64,000 nt of DNA from CAWAVN01 sp963844315 (GTDB lineage Bacteria > Planctomycetota > Planctomycetia > Planctomycetales > Planctomycetaceae), in contig CAWJOC010000032.1 in NCBI GenBank assembly GCA_963844315.1, forward strand, positions 102,904 to 166,903. Reading direction: 5' to 3'. The notes under the pieces were generated by a model, which worked only from the letters and a program-made list of their open reading frames with translations, had not been told where the DNA came from and ran no database searches. The translations under genes and the position numbers were made by a program. Numbering within the stretch: position 1 is the first letter of the stretch; the number at the start of each line of letters is the position of its first letter. Of the stretch, positions 28,643 to 37,416 are shown one piece after another.

Positions 28643-29753
28643 TTAGCTTTTCTTGCGCAGCGAATGCTCTGGGTAATGGATTGTGGTTTCGTCGGACAGA
28701 CCGCTGCGGTCAGTTTTGGGAGATACGAATTCCTGAACCTTCAGGGACGTCCCCTCGTCCATTTCCACCGTTTCGATATCGGGATCGACGCCGTTCAGTT
28801 CCTCGTTGACTTTGAGGTACACAATTCCGGTGTCCACTCGCTCGAATCCAGCGGATTGCAGGACCGCGAGCGCCCCAGCATTGGTTTCCGAGGCGTGGGC
28901 TTCCACGCGGGTCACCATCTCATCCCGCATCCGGCGGCAGACTTCAATCAACAGGGCCTGCCCGTATCCTTGCATTCGCTGATCGTCCGCCACCCTTAAA
29001 TCCGTCAGGCCGATCGCGCGTTCCTGCCATTTATCCAGATACAGGTCCAGACCCAGCACTGTGACCTCGGCCACCGCGTCGCCCCGGTCCTTGGGAACGA
29101 GTTGAAATCGCACGGAATCCAACCGCCCGTAACGGGTGATCCACCACCACGACATTTCATCGCGCGGGTGTGCGATGGCCAACTGCATCTTCCGGCGAAT
29201 GGCGACCAGACGCATGTTGGTGGGGTCGCTTTGCCGGGATATGTCCCTTTGGAAAATGGCGTGGTGCTCGAATGGCTCGTAGCTTTGGGACTTCAGAAAC
29301 CGATCCGCGTCCGCGTCGCTAATTAAAAAGCCGGAAGGCTGGCTACCGCCATAGATTCCGAAATAAAACGGGTCCAAGGGTTCCGCGGGACCGGCGAAGA
29401 TGTTGGTGGCTCCGCGATTGGTGAGATAGTCCTCCGCGAGCGACACCAAGTGGCTGCCGATGGCTTGCCGGCGAAAATCGGGATGCACCATCAGCATGCA
29501 AATCACGCCGGATTCCAGCATCAGCCCGGTTTCGGTGTCATTGGTTCCAAACCCGGCATGGACCATGCCCACCACGCTGCCCTCGTGGATGGCCAGAATC
29601 AAGCCCTGCGGGTCGAAATAGGGTTGGCGAAGTTCAGGGTCTCGAAGGCATCGCACCGAAGCCCGCTCGCGGCCCCGCGCCCAAGCCGCAATCTCGCCAG
29701 AGTTTTGCAAGCAGGGGCGGGTCGGAATTATGAAAGTGGCGATACTGGATCAC
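28643..29753 (-). CDS. Tandem GNAT N-acetyltransferase (frameshifted near N-terminus)
   Basis: About 370 residues. The first GNAT domain carries GVICMLMVHPDFRRQAIGSH (acetyl-CoA loop RRQAIGSH) and FFxIYGGSQPSGF-type residues; the second carries GLTDLRVADDQRMQGYGQA (RMQGYGQA) and a C-terminal ALAVLQSAGFERVDTGIVYL. The extreme N-terminus is in another frame: VIQYRHFHNSDPPLLAKLW, then a shift near 29675 into ERASVRCLRDPELRQPYFDP. A GTG at 29753 is a reasonable start. GNAT enzymes move acetyl groups from acetyl-CoA to amines; the substrate here is unknown. Confidence 0.82.
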
Positions 29754-29934
29754 AAAGCCGCTTCGGTCAAGCAACAAAGGGAAAGGGATGTGGGGAGCAG
29801 GGAACCGGCTCCCCAACCGCGTGTTCAAAAAACCTCTCTGCCACAATACTGCAAATTGGGAATACGGGCCAGTCTTTCCCTGGAAATGTTGCCACTAAAG
29901 GGGAATGCCCTGACCGGTCGGACGGCAGGGACGA

Positions 29935-30897
29935 TCAGGGAAGGATGCTCGTCGCCGCAGCGAGAATCGCCTGGGGCGTCAGGCCGTAGGTTTCCAAAAG
30001 CCCGTCGGGATCGCCGCTTTCCGCGTAGCGGTCGCCCACGTTGACGAACGCCATCGGCACTGGAACCGTTTTGGCGACGGCCATCGAGACCGCCGCTCCC
30101 AAACCGCCCGCGGCCAGGTGTTCCTCGGCGACTACGATCCGCCCCGTTTCCTTGGCGGCTTTGGCGATAGCCTGTTCGTCCAAGGGCTTGATGGTGTGCA
30201 TGTCGAGCACCCGCGCGGAAACGCCTTGGTCGGCCAGGAGTTTGGCGGCATCCAAAGCCATCGAAACCATCAGGCCATTGGCGATGATCGTCAGGTCATC
30301 TCCCTCACGCACGGTGATGGCTTTGCCGATTTCGAAGTTGCAACCATTCGGGTAAATGACCGGGACTTTGGGCCGGCCCAATCGCAGATAGCAGGGACCT
30401 TGATGGGCCAGCATGGCTTCGGTGGCTTTTTTGGTGCTGACGGCATCGGAAGGAACCATGACGACCACGCCGGGCAAACAGCAAGCCAACGCCACGTCTT
30501 CGATGCCCATTTGGGACGGCCCATCTTCGCCAATGGAAATCCCCGCATGGGAGCCGACGAGTTTGACGTTCAGGCCCGGAAACGCGACCGACATGCGGAT
30601 CTGGTCGAAGGCATTGCACAAAAGAAAACAGGCGAAGCTGGCGACGACCGGCGTTTTTCCCGAAGCCGCCAGGCCCCCCGCCACGCTGACCATGTTGCTC
30701 TCCGCAATGCCCACGTTGAAGGCGCGGTCGGGATACGCCAAGGCAAACGGTTCCGTGCGGGTGGAGTTCCCCACGTCGCCATCCACGGTGACCACGTTGG
30801 GAAACTTGGTTCCCAGATCTTTCAAGGCATCGCCGAAGGCATCCCGGGTTGCCTGGCCCATTTTCAGTCCGCTCAATTCACCAATGGCCATGTTCAA
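29935..30897 (-). CDS. Transketolase, C-terminal subunit
   Basis: 320 residues comprising the pyrimidine-binding and C-terminal domains of a split transketolase. Visible: VTVDGDVGNSTRTEPF, the catalytic Glu in NVGIAESNMVSVAGGLA, GISIGEDGPSQMGIEDVA, and C-terminal HTIKPLDEQAIAKAAKETGR and VVAEEHLAAGGLG. It works with the N-terminal subunit encoded at 31084 to move two-carbon units in the pentose phosphate pathway. The two genes are on the same strand but separated by about 186 bases with a family A repeat. Alternative starts at 30897 and 30891 are equally good. Confidence 0.92.
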   Translation of the reverse strand: MNMAIGELSGLKMGQATRDAFGDALKDLGTKFPNVVTVDGDVGNSTRTEPFALAYPDRAFNVGIAESNMVSVAGGLAASGKTPVVASFACFLLCNAFDQIRMSVAFPGLNVKLVGSHAGISIGEDGPSQMGIEDVALACCLPGVVVMVPSDAVSTKKATEAMLAHQGPCYLRLGRPKVPVIYPNGCNFEIGKAITVREGDDLTIIANGLMVSMALDAAKLLADQGVSARVLDMHTIKPLDEQAIAKAAKETGRIVVAEEHLAAGGLGAAVSMAVAKTVPVPMAFVNVGDRYAESGDPDGLLETYGLTPQAILAAATSILP

Positions 30898-30924
30898 AAC
30901 TCGATTGCTCTAAGGGGAAAAATG

Positions 30925-31075
30925 TTTTGTCCCCTCTCCCCTTGGGGGAGAGGGTTAGGGTGAGGGGTTTGGATGAAGTGAATATCTTCTCTTGCTCGTC
31001 CCCCTCATCCGGCCTTCGGCCACCTTCTCCCCCCAGGGGAGAAGGGACATTTCCATGCGTTTTGGGATGCGGCAA
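30925..31075 (-). repeat. Structured intergenic repeat, family A, copy 4
   Basis: On the minus strand it begins shortly after the transketolase N-subunit stop (leader GCCGCATCCCAAAACGCATG) and continues TGTCCCTTCTCC, GGAGAAGGTGGCCGAAGGCC, CCCCTCACCCTAACCC and GGGGAGAGGGGACAAAA. It is inserted between two genes for subunits of the same enzyme, as copy 1 is between gcvPA and gcvPB. Its central spacer differs from other copies (no GACGTC). Confidence 0.85.
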
Positions 31076-31083
31076 ATCCGCTT

Positions 31084-31971
31084 CTAGGTCGAAAGAAACT
31101 CGAGCGCTTTCTTGGCCAGATCCGGGGAGAGCGGCTTGCCGTGATAGTTCACGTCGCCCGTGGTTTCCAGAATCGGGAGGATGCCGAAGCCTTTTTTGGT
31201 TTCGGAGACAATGCACTTGGGGCGGTCGGTCACTCCGGCGGCAGTTTTCAGGGCGGAGACGACGGAGGACATGTCGTTGCCGTTGACGGTTTGGGCATGC
31301 CAGCCAAAGGCTTCCAACTTGGATTGGAACGGCTTTAAGTCCAGCACATCCTTGGTGGCTCCGGTTTGTTGGTAGCCATTCTGGTCGATAATCGCGGTGA
31401 GGTTGCCCAGCTTGTATTTTTGAGCGGTGGCAATGGCTTCCCAAACCTGACCTTCGCCCATTTCGCCGTCGCCAATCATCACGTAGACTTGGGAATCCCG
31501 CTTGTCCAACCGGGCGGCGAGCGCTTGCCCGACGCCAATTGAAAGCCCCTGCCCCAAGGATCCAGTGGAGGCTTCGATGCCCTTCAACCGTTTCATGTTG
31601 GGATGGCCTTCAAAGGGGCTGCCGAGTTTCCTGAGGGTCATGATCTCTTCGGTGGAGAAGAAACCCCGCTCGGCCATGGCTGCATAAAGCACCGGAACCG
31701 CATGCCCCTTGCTGAGCACGAAGCGGTCGCGGCCCGGGTCATCCGGCGTTTCGGGGTCGAGCCTCAAATACCCGCCGAAGTACAGCGCGGTGACCATGTC
31801 GGTCGCCGACAGGCTGCTCGAGGGGTGCCCGCTCCCAGCTTCGGTCGTGATCCGAATGATCAGCTTGCGGATGGTGCGGGCTTTTTCCTTGAGTTCATCC
31901 AAGGGCAATTGCAGGGCGGAAACAGACACGTCGAATATCCTAAACAGAAAGGGGGAAAGTTTCTGCGACAA
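31084..31971 (-). CDS. Transketolase, N-terminal subunit
   Basis: 295 residues holding the thiamine-diphosphate-binding half. TTEAGSGHPSSSLSATDMV, FVLSKGHAVPVLYA and GSLGQGLSIGVGQALAARL are conserved. The TPP motif GDGEMGEGQVWEA is followed by NLTAIIDQNGYQQTG. The ATG at 31971 is the longest start; a GTG at 31929 (VSVSALQLPLDELKEKAR) matches the family N-terminus better. Together with the downstream C-terminal subunit it makes one active enzyme. Confidence 0.92.
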   Translation of the reverse strand: MSQKLSPFLFRIFDVSVSALQLPLDELKEKARTIRKLIIRITTEAGSGHPSSSLSATDMVTALYFGGYLRLDPETPDDPGRDRFVLSKGHAVPVLYAAMAERGFFSTEEIMTLRKLGSPFEGHPNMKRLKGIEASTGSLGQGLSIGVGQALAARLDKRDSQVYVMIGDGEMGEGQVWEAIATAQKYKLGNLTAIIDQNGYQQTGATKDVLDLKPFQSKLEAFGWHAQTVNGNDMSSVVSALKTAAGVTDRPKCIVSETKKGFGILPILETTGDVNYHGKPLSPDLAKKALEFLST

Positions 31972-32027
31972 GCAATGAAAGGGATTGCTTTTTCGGTTAT
32001 TGCGTTGAAGTTATAGTACTGCTCCAA

Positions 32028-32094
32028 GAGCCGCGCACGAAGTAAGCGGAACAATAGGCACGGATACGCCATCCGCTTACTTCGTGCGCGGCTC
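32028..32094. repeat. Palindromic repeat family B, copy 2
   Basis: A perfect 23-bp inverted repeat: arms 32028-32050 (GAGCCGCGCACGAAGTAAGC, then GGA) and 32072-32094, loop 21 bases. It stands between diverging genes (transketolase N-subunit and the 32250 gene), where a terminator would not be needed, so this copy is either neutral or acts in a 5' region. Confidence 0.85.
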
Positions 32095-32249
32095 CTTTTC
32101 TCTCGTGTTGGCAAAGCTCATCCCCCCGAAATTTAGCGCGGGAAAACGTGGCCAAGCGCTGAACATGCTAACGATCTGGATTCGTGGTCGCAAGCAGTCC
32201 GCGATTGGATTATGATGGGAATACGTGAACTTTGATATGAGGGAGCTTT

Positions 32250-32663
32250 ATGAATTCCTCCGAATACACTCCGGCTCAATTGTTGGGCTACGTGGATGAG
32301 CTTTTACCCGTCGAATTGATGACCGCCATTGAAACCGACTTGCGAAATTCGGATTCCCTTCGCCGCCACGTCGCCCAGCTGATCCGGCGGCGGGATGCGG
32401 GCGAGCATTCGGTCGGGCAAATTTGGCAAAGGCTCCGGCTCAGTTGCCCGGCTAGAACGGAACTGGGCAGTTACCTTTTGGGAGCCTTGCCGGACGAGGA
32501 ACTGGATTACATCGACTTCCACCTGCAAACTGTGGGCTGCCGGTTTTGCGCTGCCAATCTGGAGGACCTCCGAGTCTCGTCCCAATCCGCAGGCAACGCC
32601 CAAGAACGCCGCCAACGGTTTTTCCAATCCTCCGCGGGATTCTTGTCACGCGCAAAAGAGTAG
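32250..32663 (+). CDS. Small anti-sigma-factor-like zinc-binding protein, 137 aa
   Basis: MNSSEYTPAQLLGYVDELLP starts 3 bases after a GGGAGC ribosome site. Two helical segments repeat the pattern LLGYVDELLP... and LGSYLLGALPDEELDYIDFH. The end of the second is followed by HLQTVGCRFCAANLEDL, a HxxxxxCxxC arrangement like the zinc-binding anti-sigma (zf-HC2) fold. The tail is Gln/Arg rich. Likely cytoplasmic, with no membrane helix. It precedes rpmA by about 150 bases on the same strand. Function is inferred, not shown. Confidence 0.65.
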   Translation: MNSSEYTPAQLLGYVDELLPVELMTAIETDLRNSDSLRRHVAQLIRRRDAGEHSVGQIWQRLRLSCPARTELGSYLLGALPDEELDYIDFHLQTVGCRFCAANLEDLRVSSQSAGNAQERRQRFFQSSAGFLSRAKE

Positions 32664-32814
32664 GGAAATTGCCGGGGAATCTCAGGAACCTCAAGCCCTA
32701 AAAAAACACGAGCCTTACTTGCAGAAATCCCCGGAATTCACGATGATTCCCGACTCGCAGTTTTCATCGCAGCCGCTTGCGATACGTCAACAATGGAATT
32801 GAAGGAAAAGCGTC

Positions 32815-33066
32815 ATGGCTCATAAGAAAGGGCAAGGGTCCAGCCGCAACGGTCGGGACTCCAATGCACAGCGCCGGGGGATCAAGAAATTCGGCGGCGA
32901 ACAGGTCAATGCCGGGAATATCCTGGCCCGCCAGTGCGGAACCAAATGGCATCCGGGGCGAAACGTCGGCATGGGCAGCGATTACACGCTGTTCGCCTTG
33001 GTCGAAGGAACTGTGTTCTTCGATCAGAAAGGCCGACGGATCAACGTGGCTCCCGTCGTAAACTAA
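32815..33066 (+). CDS. rpmA: 50S ribosomal protein L27
   Basis: 83 residues: MAHKKGQGSSRNGRDSNAQR, GIKKFGGEQVNAGNILARQC, GTKWHPGRNVGMGSDYTLFA and LVEGTVFFDQKGRRI match L27, a peptidyl-transferase-centre protein of the large subunit. The Lys/Gly-rich N-terminus that reaches the P-site tRNA is intact. The usual upstream partner rplU (L21) is missing here; the preceding gene is the anti-sigma-like protein. Confidence 0.96.
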   Translation: MAHKKGQGSSRNGRDSNAQRRGIKKFGGEQVNAGNILARQCGTKWHPGRNVGMGSDYTLFALVEGTVFFDQKGRRINVAPVVN

Positions 33067-33131
33067 GCGATCTGAACAAAGCTTTGCTGTTCGAAAGGTG
33101 GTACAGAAATTCCTGTCTGTGCCACCTTCGC

Positions 33132-34613
33132 TCATTCGTGGCTGCGCTGATGGCTTGTGATGACGGCTTCTTGCCCAATTTGCTCAATGATTTTCCGCCA
33201 ATCCTCCGCCACCTGCTGGAGGATGGTTGCTTCATCACTCGCCTCGCCGAGGGCTTTAGTTAGCCCTTGGGTCAAAGCGTCACGGTATTGGCGATTTCCC
33301 AACAGGGGGAACTCCATCACGAGTTGGTCGCTTCGCAGAGCTTCCGCCACGATCGAAACATATTGATCGCTTTCCAGTGTGGTCAATTGACGGCCCGTCC
33401 ATTGGGTAGGCGTGAGAATTTGCGAGTCCCTGCAAGGGCTGACCATCGATGTGGGGAAACTTCCGGGAAGTTGATCCACGGCCATGTAGCGGGTCAATTC
33501 CCAGGCCGCGCTGCTTAAGGTCGCTTCCAACGGGGCAGAAACCGCTAGCGCCCAGCCATCGAAACCAGTCAATGTGACGTGGTGGACTTGTTCCCTTTCG
33601 AACTCCACCCAATCATTGATCGCGGTATTGTAAACTCGCGTACTGCCCGGCAACTGGCAGATGCCGATTTGCAAGTTTTCAGCCCGCACAAGTTCCTGGC
33701 CGAGATCCGTTTCGTACCCAATCGCCAACGCCGCTCGTCCCGCGAGAATCTCGCGCCGGCAATCGCCGGGGGAATAGGTTTTGACTTCCTCGGGCAGCAA
33801 TTCCAAGGCGCGTTTGGATAGTTTTAAGGATTCCATGAAACCCGGATTCGCAATCAAAGGGGCGGCATCGCTGAGTTGAAAGCAAAACGACAACTGCTCA
33901 GGATGCTTGGCCATCGAAGCGGAGCGGGCCAAAAACATCGTGGCGCGAAACGATTCGCTCCAGGGTTCCACGGCGGAGAGACCGGGCGCCCAATCCTTCA
34001 AGGTTTCCAAAAGCGTTTGATACTCGGCCCAGGTGTTCGGCGAAGAGAGTTTGGCCTCTTCCAAGAGATCCTGCCGGTAGTAGCAGACCAGAATCGGCGA
34101 GGACACCGGCACAAGCCGGGGTTTTCGGGCGAACCTGGCCACCCGGTTTCGGAGGCCCGGAAAAATGTCGTACCAATTGAGCTGCTCCGGGTGCTGCACC
34201 GCTTCGGGAATCTCCGCGAGGTCATCTTGGGCGACGAGTTCCGGCACGGCGGACCAGGGGAGCAACATCACCTCCGGCCTTTCGCCCGTGGCCTGCGCGA
34301 GCGCCTCTGAAAACTTCCCGGACCCTTCCGGCAGGGCATATTCCTGCAACCGGCACTCGGCATCGTGCTGCACACTCCATTCGCTCACCGGCAATTCCCA
34401 ATCGCTGGCCAGGTTCCTACCGGCGGGAATCGCGACATCAATCGTCAGCCCGGCATAAGGTTTCTCGATCGCTTCTTCTTGGCCCTTCTTTTCGTCTCGA
34501 TCTCCGCAACCCCAAACGCCCAAAAGGGCGATTAGCCCCACCCAAAGGAACGACAATTTCAGTAGTTCCAAAAAACGCCGCGAGAATGGGTTTGCTTCAC
34601 TTGAGCCGCGCAT
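33132..34613 (-). CDS. ABC-type extracellular solute-binding lipoprotein
   Basis: 493 residues. A hydrophobic leader LLKLSFLWVGLIALLGVWGC ends in a lipobox-like Cys (GVWGC/GDRDEKK), marking an exported lipoprotein. The body has the family 1 (sugar) binding-protein pattern: VMLLPWSAVPELVAQDDLAEI, SSPILVCYYRQDLLEEA, LSSPNTWAEYQTLLETLKD, then GRAALAIGYETDLG and TLTGFDGWALAVSAP. No permease or ATPase genes lie nearby, so its transporter is unknown. The annotated start ATG lies inside a family B palindrome (34603-34672), so true initiation may be elsewhere. Confidence 0.82.
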   Translation of the reverse strand: MRGSSEANPFSRRFLELLKLSFLWVGLIALLGVWGCGDRDEKKGQEEAIEKPYAGLTIDVAIPAGRNLASDWELPVSEWSVQHDAECRLQEYALPEGSGKFSEALAQATGERPEVMLLPWSAVPELVAQDDLAEIPEAVQHPEQLNWYDIFPGLRNRVARFARKPRLVPVSSPILVCYYRQDLLEEAKLSSPNTWAEYQTLLETLKDWAPGLSAVEPWSESFRATMFLARSASMAKHPEQLSFCFQLSDAAPLIANPGFMESLKLSKRALELLPEEVKTYSPGDCRREILAGRAALAIGYETDLGQELVRAENLQIGICQLPGSTRVYNTAINDWVEFEREQVHHVTLTGFDGWALAVSAPLEATLSSAAWELTRYMAVDQLPGSFPTSMVSPCRDSQILTPTQWTGRQLTTLESDQYVSIVAEALRSDQLVMEFPLLGNRQYRDALTQGLTKALGEASDEATILQQVAEDWRKIIEQIGQEAVITSHQRSHE

Positions 34614-34672
34614 GAAGTAAGCGGTTTTGTGCTGTCTGAACGATTGAAAACCGCTTACTTCGTGCGCGGCTC
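34603..34672. repeat. Palindromic repeat family B, copy 3, overlapping a start codon
   Basis: Arms 34603-34628 and 34647-34672 are a 26-bp inverted repeat with one mismatch: the left arm has GCGCATGAAG where the family has GCGCACGAAG. On the minus strand that change makes the ATG used here for the solute-binding protein, so the first codons of that gene come from the repeat. Confidence 0.85.
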
Positions 34673-34988
34673 TCCTGTTATTGGAACGACTGAATCTCAA
34701 ACCGTTATGCCTGATCTGAACCATATTTGTTTGTACCTTGAAATCACTGAGGGAATCTTCTCATCCTGATCTGCTTCCAGGAATTCGGCAAGCCCATCCA
34801 TAGGGTTCATGGAAAATTCAACCCGATAGAAACTTGCTCATCGAAAGACTCCGCGTGCTTTGCCTCCGCGCGGCTTGAGGAATCCCGCGCGGAACTTGAC
34901 GGATGGCCGGGACATGCTATGGTGATTTCTCACGCGGCGATTCTTTTCCAACAGTGAATCCCTCCTGCGAAATTGGGGCGGCTTGGTT
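34673..34988. other. Divergent intergenic region, solute-binding protein / usp
   Basis: About 315 bases between the family B palindrome and the second stress-protein gene. No coding frame, repeat or terminator was recognised. It should hold the promoter for the usp-transporter pair, but no convincing hexamers were identified. Confidence 0.4.
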
Positions 34989-35453
34989 ATGATTTCCCTG
35001 AAAAACATCCTGCTCGCCACCGATTTTAGCGACACGTCGCGGTTGGCGGCGGAGTATGCCGTGGAGTTGGCCAAACGATATCAGGCGAAACTGCACCTGC
35101 TCCACGTCATTGAAGAACCCATCGCCACCATTCCCCTTTTGGAAACCTACGGCGCTCCGTCCAAGGAGGAGTACGAAGCGGCGGCGGTGGCGATGCTCGA
35201 TAATTGGCCGCTGCCCGATGGGGCGGAAGAATGCGAGTTGGAACGCCGGGTGCATCATGGCACGCCGTTCTTGCAAATCCTGCACGATGCCCGGGACCAC
35301 GAGATCGATTTGATCGTCATGGGTTCGCATGGCCGGGGACTTATCAAGCATCTCTTGATGGGCAACGTGGCGGAGAAAGTCGTCCGCAAGGCCCCTTGCC
35401 CGGTGCTCACCGTCAGGCCCGAAGGGCATCAGTTCGTGCATCCCGCCGAGTAA
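34989..35453 (+). CDS. Universal stress protein (UspA family), second copy
   Basis: 154 residues from the ATG at 34989 (MISLKNILLATDFSDTSRLA). The nucleotide-binding loop reads GSHGRGLIKHLLMGNVAEKV, with Asn in place of the usual Ser/Thr after the last Gly, followed by PCPVLTVRP. It is near the 23898 protein in length and layout, so the two are likely paralogues. It lies 32 bases before the SLC13-type transporter on the same strand and may be cotranscribed with it. Confidence 0.9.
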   Translation: MISLKNILLATDFSDTSRLAAEYAVELAKRYQAKLHLLHVIEEPIATIPLLETYGAPSKEEYEAAAVAMLDNWPLPDGAEECELERRVHHGTPFLQILHDARDHEIDLIVMGSHGRGLIKHLLMGNVAEKVVRKAPCPVLTVRPEGHQFVHPAE

Positions 35454-35485
35454 GTGCCCGCATTTGCCTTTAGGATCACGCCCGT

Positions 35486-37102
35486 ATGACGGAAACGCCC
35501 TCCGCCGGATTGAATTGGCTTTCCAGGTTGGGATTAGCGGCCGGGTTGGCCTTTACGGTTTACTTGCTTGTCGAAGCCCCGATGGGAGGGTTGTCCCGTC
35601 CGACTCAAAACCTGGCGGCCATCACGGTCTTGATGGCCACGCTTTGGATCACGCAAATCCTGGACATCGCCGTCACCAGCCTGATTCCTCTGGCCGCGTT
35701 TCCGCTCTTGGGCATTCAAACCGCCGATGTTGTCAGCCAGGCGTACATCGATCAGAACGTGTTTTTATTCCTGGGCGGTTTCATCATTGCATTGGGCATT
35801 GAAAAATGGGGTTTGCACCAGCGTATGGCCCTGCACATCGTAAGGCTCTTGGGCACGAAACCCCGCTGGATGGTCCTGGGCTTCATGCTGGCCACGGCGT
35901 TTCTGTCGATGTGGATCTCGAACACCGCCGCCACGCTGCTAATGCTGCCCATTGGATTGGCACTCCTCGTCTCGCTGCAAAACCTGCCCTATGAATTGGA
36001 AGGCGATGCCCGCTTGGAACAGGAGAAAAACCGGACGAAGTCGCTCTCGAAATTGGCGGTCGTGCTGCTATTGGGGATTGCCTATGCCGCCAGCATCGGC
36101 GGGTTTACCACGCTGGTCGGCACGCCCACGAATGTCATGTTTCTCAAAATCTGGGAGCAAAAGTTTCCGCTCGCCCCGGACATCTCCGCCGGGCAATGGA
36201 TGATGGCCATTACGCCCTTGGGACTTGTATACCTCTTGGCCTCGTGGTGCTGCCTGACCTTCAACCTGCCGGACATTCCCGGCGCGGAGCATCTGGACCG
36301 CGGCTTCTTTACGCAGCGACTGAAGCAATTGGGATCCCCCAGCCGGGCGGAATGGATCATGCTCGTAGTTTTCATGACGACAGCAGCCCTGTGGATGTTT
36401 CGCAAACCGTTGACTTTCGGAAAATCGGACCTGATTCCCGGTTGGGAAGACTGGTGGGTTCTGAAAACGATCGGCGCGATTGGGCTGCACGATTCCACGG
36501 TGGCCATCGGCATGGCCATCTTGATGTTCCTCATTCCCGCCCGGCGAAATGCTCACGGGCAAACCGAATACCTGATGGATTGGAAAACCGCCGAAAAGTT
36601 GCCTTGGGGGATTTTGCTTTTGTTCGGCGGCGGGTTTGCACTCGCGGGGGCGTTTGAATCCACCGGGCTGTCCCGGTTTCTGGGGCAACAGTTCTCAACG
36701 GTCATTGCCGATTGGCCGGCCTGGATGGTGGTGGCCGGAACGAGTTTTCTGCTCACGTTTTTGACGGAACTGACGTCGAATGTGGCCACTGTCGCCACGG
36801 TGGTTCCGGTCTTGGCCGAAACGTCCTTGGAGATTGGCATGGACCCCCGCTTGGTGATGATCCCCGCGACCATCGCCGCGAGTTGCGCCTTTATGCTCCC
36901 CATCGCCACGCCGCCCAATGCCATCGTGTTCGGGAGCAATCGCATTCAAATGTGGCAGATGGTGCAATATGGCATCGCGCTCAATTTGATCGGGGTCGTG
37001 CTCATCACGGGGGCGATGTTTCTCTTGATCGTGCCGCAAATGGGGATCTCGCTGGACTCCATCCCCGATTGGGCGATTCCCAAAACGCCGACCCCCAAAT
37101 AA
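35486..37102 (+). CDS. SLC13/DASS-family anion symporter
   Basis: 538 residues with about 11-12 transmembrane helices. The family's paired Na+/substrate motifs are seen: MWISNTAATLLMLPIGLALL (SNT) and LTELTSNVATVATVVPVLAE (SNxAT), followed by MLPIATPPNAIVFGSNRIQM. Members carry di- and tricarboxylates or sulfate with Na+. GFIIALGIEKWGLHQRMAL is also conserved. Substrate cannot be assigned. The frame is intact. Confidence 0.9.
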   Translation: MTETPSAGLNWLSRLGLAAGLAFTVYLLVEAPMGGLSRPTQNLAAITVLMATLWITQILDIAVTSLIPLAAFPLLGIQTADVVSQAYIDQNVFLFLGGFIIALGIEKWGLHQRMALHIVRLLGTKPRWMVLGFMLATAFLSMWISNTAATLLMLPIGLALLVSLQNLPYELEGDARLEQEKNRTKSLSKLAVVLLLGIAYAASIGGFTTLVGTPTNVMFLKIWEQKFPLAPDISAGQWMMAITPLGLVYLLASWCCLTFNLPDIPGAEHLDRGFFTQRLKQLGSPSRAEWIMLVVFMTTAALWMFRKPLTFGKSDLIPGWEDWWVLKTIGAIGLHDSTVAIGMAILMFLIPARRNAHGQTEYLMDWKTAEKLPWGILLLFGGGFALAGAFESTGLSRFLGQQFSTVIADWPAWMVVAGTSFLLTFLTELTSNVATVATVVPVLAETSLEIGMDPRLVMIPATIAASCAFMLPIATPPNAIVFGSNRIQMWQMVQYGIALNLIGVVLITGAMFLLIVPQMGISLDSIPDWAIPKTPTPK

Positions 37103-37116
37103 TTCTTGAACGTTTT

Positions 37117-37258
37117 GGGTGGCTGGGGCGAAATTTCGCTTCGAACGTAGGGAAGAATTGCGAAAGCTGGGGCCGTGGACGATGGAAGAAAACGTTCGCA
37201 CGGCCCCAGCCCTCGACGCTGATTGTCTCTCCCTGACGGATCAAGGCCCCAGCCACCC
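37117..37258 (-). repeat. Palindromic element, family D (GGGTGGCTGGGGC), copy 1
   Basis: A 142-bp unit with outer arms GGGTGGCTGGGGC / GCCCCAGCCACCC and inner arms GCTGGGGCCGTG / CACGGCCCCAGC around a centre with AACGTT. The copy at 61787-61930 matches it in reverse orientation in length, both arm pairs and the AACGTT centre. It fills about half the gap between the transporter and the phosphatase gene. No protein coded. Confidence 0.8.
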
Positions 37259-37416
37259 ATCCGTGATTCTTTCTCCGGTTTTCCCCCATGCGTGTGGCGT
37301 GAAAGCTCGATCCATGCTACTTTGATTGGGATGTTTTTGAAGAATGAAGGACAGGGAGATCGCATTGGTTTTAGGGAACGGTCCACTTTTATTGATCGAA
37401 CAGCGAAACGGCCCTT

